Assembly (NCBI GenBank): GCA_963837945.1
Contig: CAWIQD010000002.1
Coordinates: forward strand, 124,001-188,000
Length of the DNA: 64,000 bases
Direction: 5' to 3'
Origin: CAVUBL01 sp963837945
GTDB taxonomy: Bacteria > Acidobacteriota > Thermoanaerobaculia > Multivoradales > DATKCC01
A program made the translations under genes and the position numbers. Below are positions 63,051-64,000 of this stretch, one piece after another. The stretch's first letter is position 1, and each line of letters starts with the position of its first letter. The notes below the pieces were generated by a model that was not told where the DNA came from, did no database searches, and worked only from the letters and a program-made list of their open reading frames with translations.

Positions 63051-63467
63051 CTACTTCACCAGGAGCACCGGGCAGTGGGCGAGCACCGCGACGCGGTGGC
63101 TCAAGGTCGCCCAGCGCTTGACCGGCTCGTTCGGCTCGACGGTGTGGGAGCGCAGCAGGATCAGGTCAGCCTCCTGCTCGGAGGCGAAGGAGAGGATCTC
63201 TTCGAGCCGGTGGCCGAAGAGCACCTGCCGGCCGGCCCGGTAACCCTCGCGCTCGAGCTCCTCGACCCAGCCGTCGAGGACCTCCACGGCCCGGTCCTCG
63301 AGGCGGCGGTAGAACTCCTCCATCTCCTCGAAGGGCACGTCCTCGATCGTCTCGACCACGTGGAGCAGGGTCACGTCGGCGCCGGCCCCCCCGAGCTGCG
63401 CCACGGTGTCGAGGGCCTGGTGGCCCCGCTCGGACAGGTCGACGGGAACCAGGATCTTCTGGAACAT
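63051..63467 (-). CDS. Universal stress protein (UspA family)
   Basis: The 138-aa protein is a single Usp domain. It has KILVPVDLSERGHQALDTVAQLG at the start and ADLILLRSHTV then VAVLAHCPVLLVK at the end. The usual ATP-binding G-2x-G-9x-G(S/T) is replaced in part by RSHTVEPNEPVKRW, so ATP binding is uncertain. Usp proteins aid survival under starvation and stress. The gene stands between the M28 peptidase and a Memo-like gene on the same strand. Confidence 0.9.
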   Translation of the reverse strand: MFQKILVPVDLSERGHQALDTVAQLGGAGADVTLLHVVETIEDVPFEEMEEFYRRLEDRAVEVLDGWVEELEREGYRAGRQVLFGHRLEEILSFASEQEADLILLRSHTVEPNEPVKRWATLSHRVAVLAHCPVLLVK

Positions 63468-63600
63468 CAGGGCCTCCTTGGTGCCGGCTGCCGGCCGTGC
63501 GCTCCCCGGCGGGCCGATTCTACCGTCCGGCGCCGCGCCTCGGCCCCGCCCGGCGGGAGGGGGCCCGATGGATGCGCCTCCGTGCCGAGCTCGGGAGGCG

Positions 63601-63655
63601 GCGTCCCCCCCGTGGGAAGGGAAGGGGATCGAGGCGATGCGGGGGCATCCGGTCA
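63601..63655 (-). repeat. Stop-codon-anchored repeat, copy 2
   Basis: Read on the minus strand it starts at the TGA stop codon of the Memo-like gene and reads CCGGATGCCCCCGCATCGCC, then the same C-rich stretch and CCCACGGGGGGG as copy 1 at 60007. The two differ at only a few positions over about 50 bases. Confidence 0.8.
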
Positions 63656-64000
63656 GCCGTCCCGGAATGCAAACGCGCCGTAGCCGACGACGGCGCCGTG
63701 GTCGCCGGCGGTGTCGCCGGAGCTCCGGAGATCGAGGAGCGAGGGCTCGAGGCGACGGCGCCGGGCGGCGACCAGAAGGCCGTTGGCCGGCGCCGCGCCG
63801 CAGGCGTCGTGAGGGCCGAGCGTCGGGATCCAGGGCGAGAACACGGCCGGCCGTCGCCCGGTCGCGGCGGCGGGCCTCGTCGTAGGGCAGGTAGTGGGAG
63901 AGGTCGGAGCTCACGACGATCGCGGTCTCGTCACCGCCCCAGACGGCGTCGAGGACGGCGGCCACCTCGTCGGGGGAGGCGTCGCCGACGACGAGGGGGA
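63653..64000 (-). pseudogene. Memo-like (AmmeMemoRadiSam B) gene, 3' end, frameshifted
   Basis: The window's right edge holds the C-terminal third of a Memo-family protein. One frame gives AVLDAVWGGDETAIVVSSDLSHYLPYDEARRRDRATAGRVLALDP. Near 63835 the plausible reading shifts to TLGPHDACGAAPANGLLVAA...LLDLRSSGDTAGDHGAVVGYGAFAFRDG. The SDLSHY and HDACG motifs are family hallmarks, related to non-haem iron dioxygenases. The gene is cut by the edge, and the shift in a GC-rich run may be an assembly error. Confidence 0.75.

Overview
The window is GC-rich bacterial chromosome. The best-supported affiliation is Acidobacteriota or a close relative (inference). The reasons are two very large single-chain MacB/FtsX-type permeases of the kind that is abundant in Acidobacteria (ADOP family), long secreted proteins built from carboxypeptidase-regulatory-like domains, and a GC-rich codon bias. 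Nothing in the window (no rRNA, no ribosomal proteins) settles the taxonomy. Several otherwise well-conserved genes are broken by single frameshifts in GC-rich stretches, so some of the 'pseudogenes' may be assembly errors.

Region 1 (1-7056, lower GC) is the most unusual part. It is a decayed integron: a cassette array, all on the minus strand, with a truncated integron integrase (6412-7056) on the same strand at its upstream end. Four clear attC sites and one degenerate one separate cassettes coding for an unknown 208-aa protein, a large protein with a HEPN-like RNxxxH motif, an IS91-family HUH transposase, a DUF5063-like protein and a DUF4238 protein; a part-attC lies at the left edge. For four of the five cassettes whose 5' end is visible, the 7-bp core at the 5' end is the reverse complement of the core at the 3' end, as cassette circularisation requires.

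Region 2 (7.2-19.6 kb) is ordinary chromosome: two unknown overlapping genes, a broken membrane protein, two VOC-fold proteins, an MBL-fold hydrolase, a LeuA-like/LeuB-like pair, an ECF sigma factor with a broken membrane partner and a secreted protein, a Uma2 nuclease, a Tat-exported flavin amine oxidase and an acyl-CoA dehydrogenase. Region 3 (19.8-34.9 kb) has the two large permeases, a TMEM175-type channel, a methyltransferase, a group II intron inserted cleanly inside a dispersed GC-rich hairpin repeat, a ring-cleaving dioxygenase, a paralogous pair of small proteins, a cupin, a glycosyltransferase-like protein and a secreted M4 metalloprotease.

Region 4 (34.9-47.6 kb) is a tight run of nine minus-strand genes: nfeD, slipin, SPOR protein, lnt, prfB (with the +1 programmed frameshift), glycosyltransferase, polytopic membrane protein, NUDIX hydrolase and an ACP-AMP ligase-PlsC fusion. 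It suggests envelope lipid/lipoprotein work. Region 5 (47.6-64 kb) has a DUF885 peptidase, a tandem repeat block, PhoH with a PIN domain, a cold-shock protein with a clear terminator, a DUF255 thioredoxin-fold protein, an 11-cysteine micro-ORF downstream of a 1231-aa surface protein, endonuclease III, a beta-barrel-like protein, an M28 peptidase, a universal stress protein and the 3' end of a Memo-like gene.
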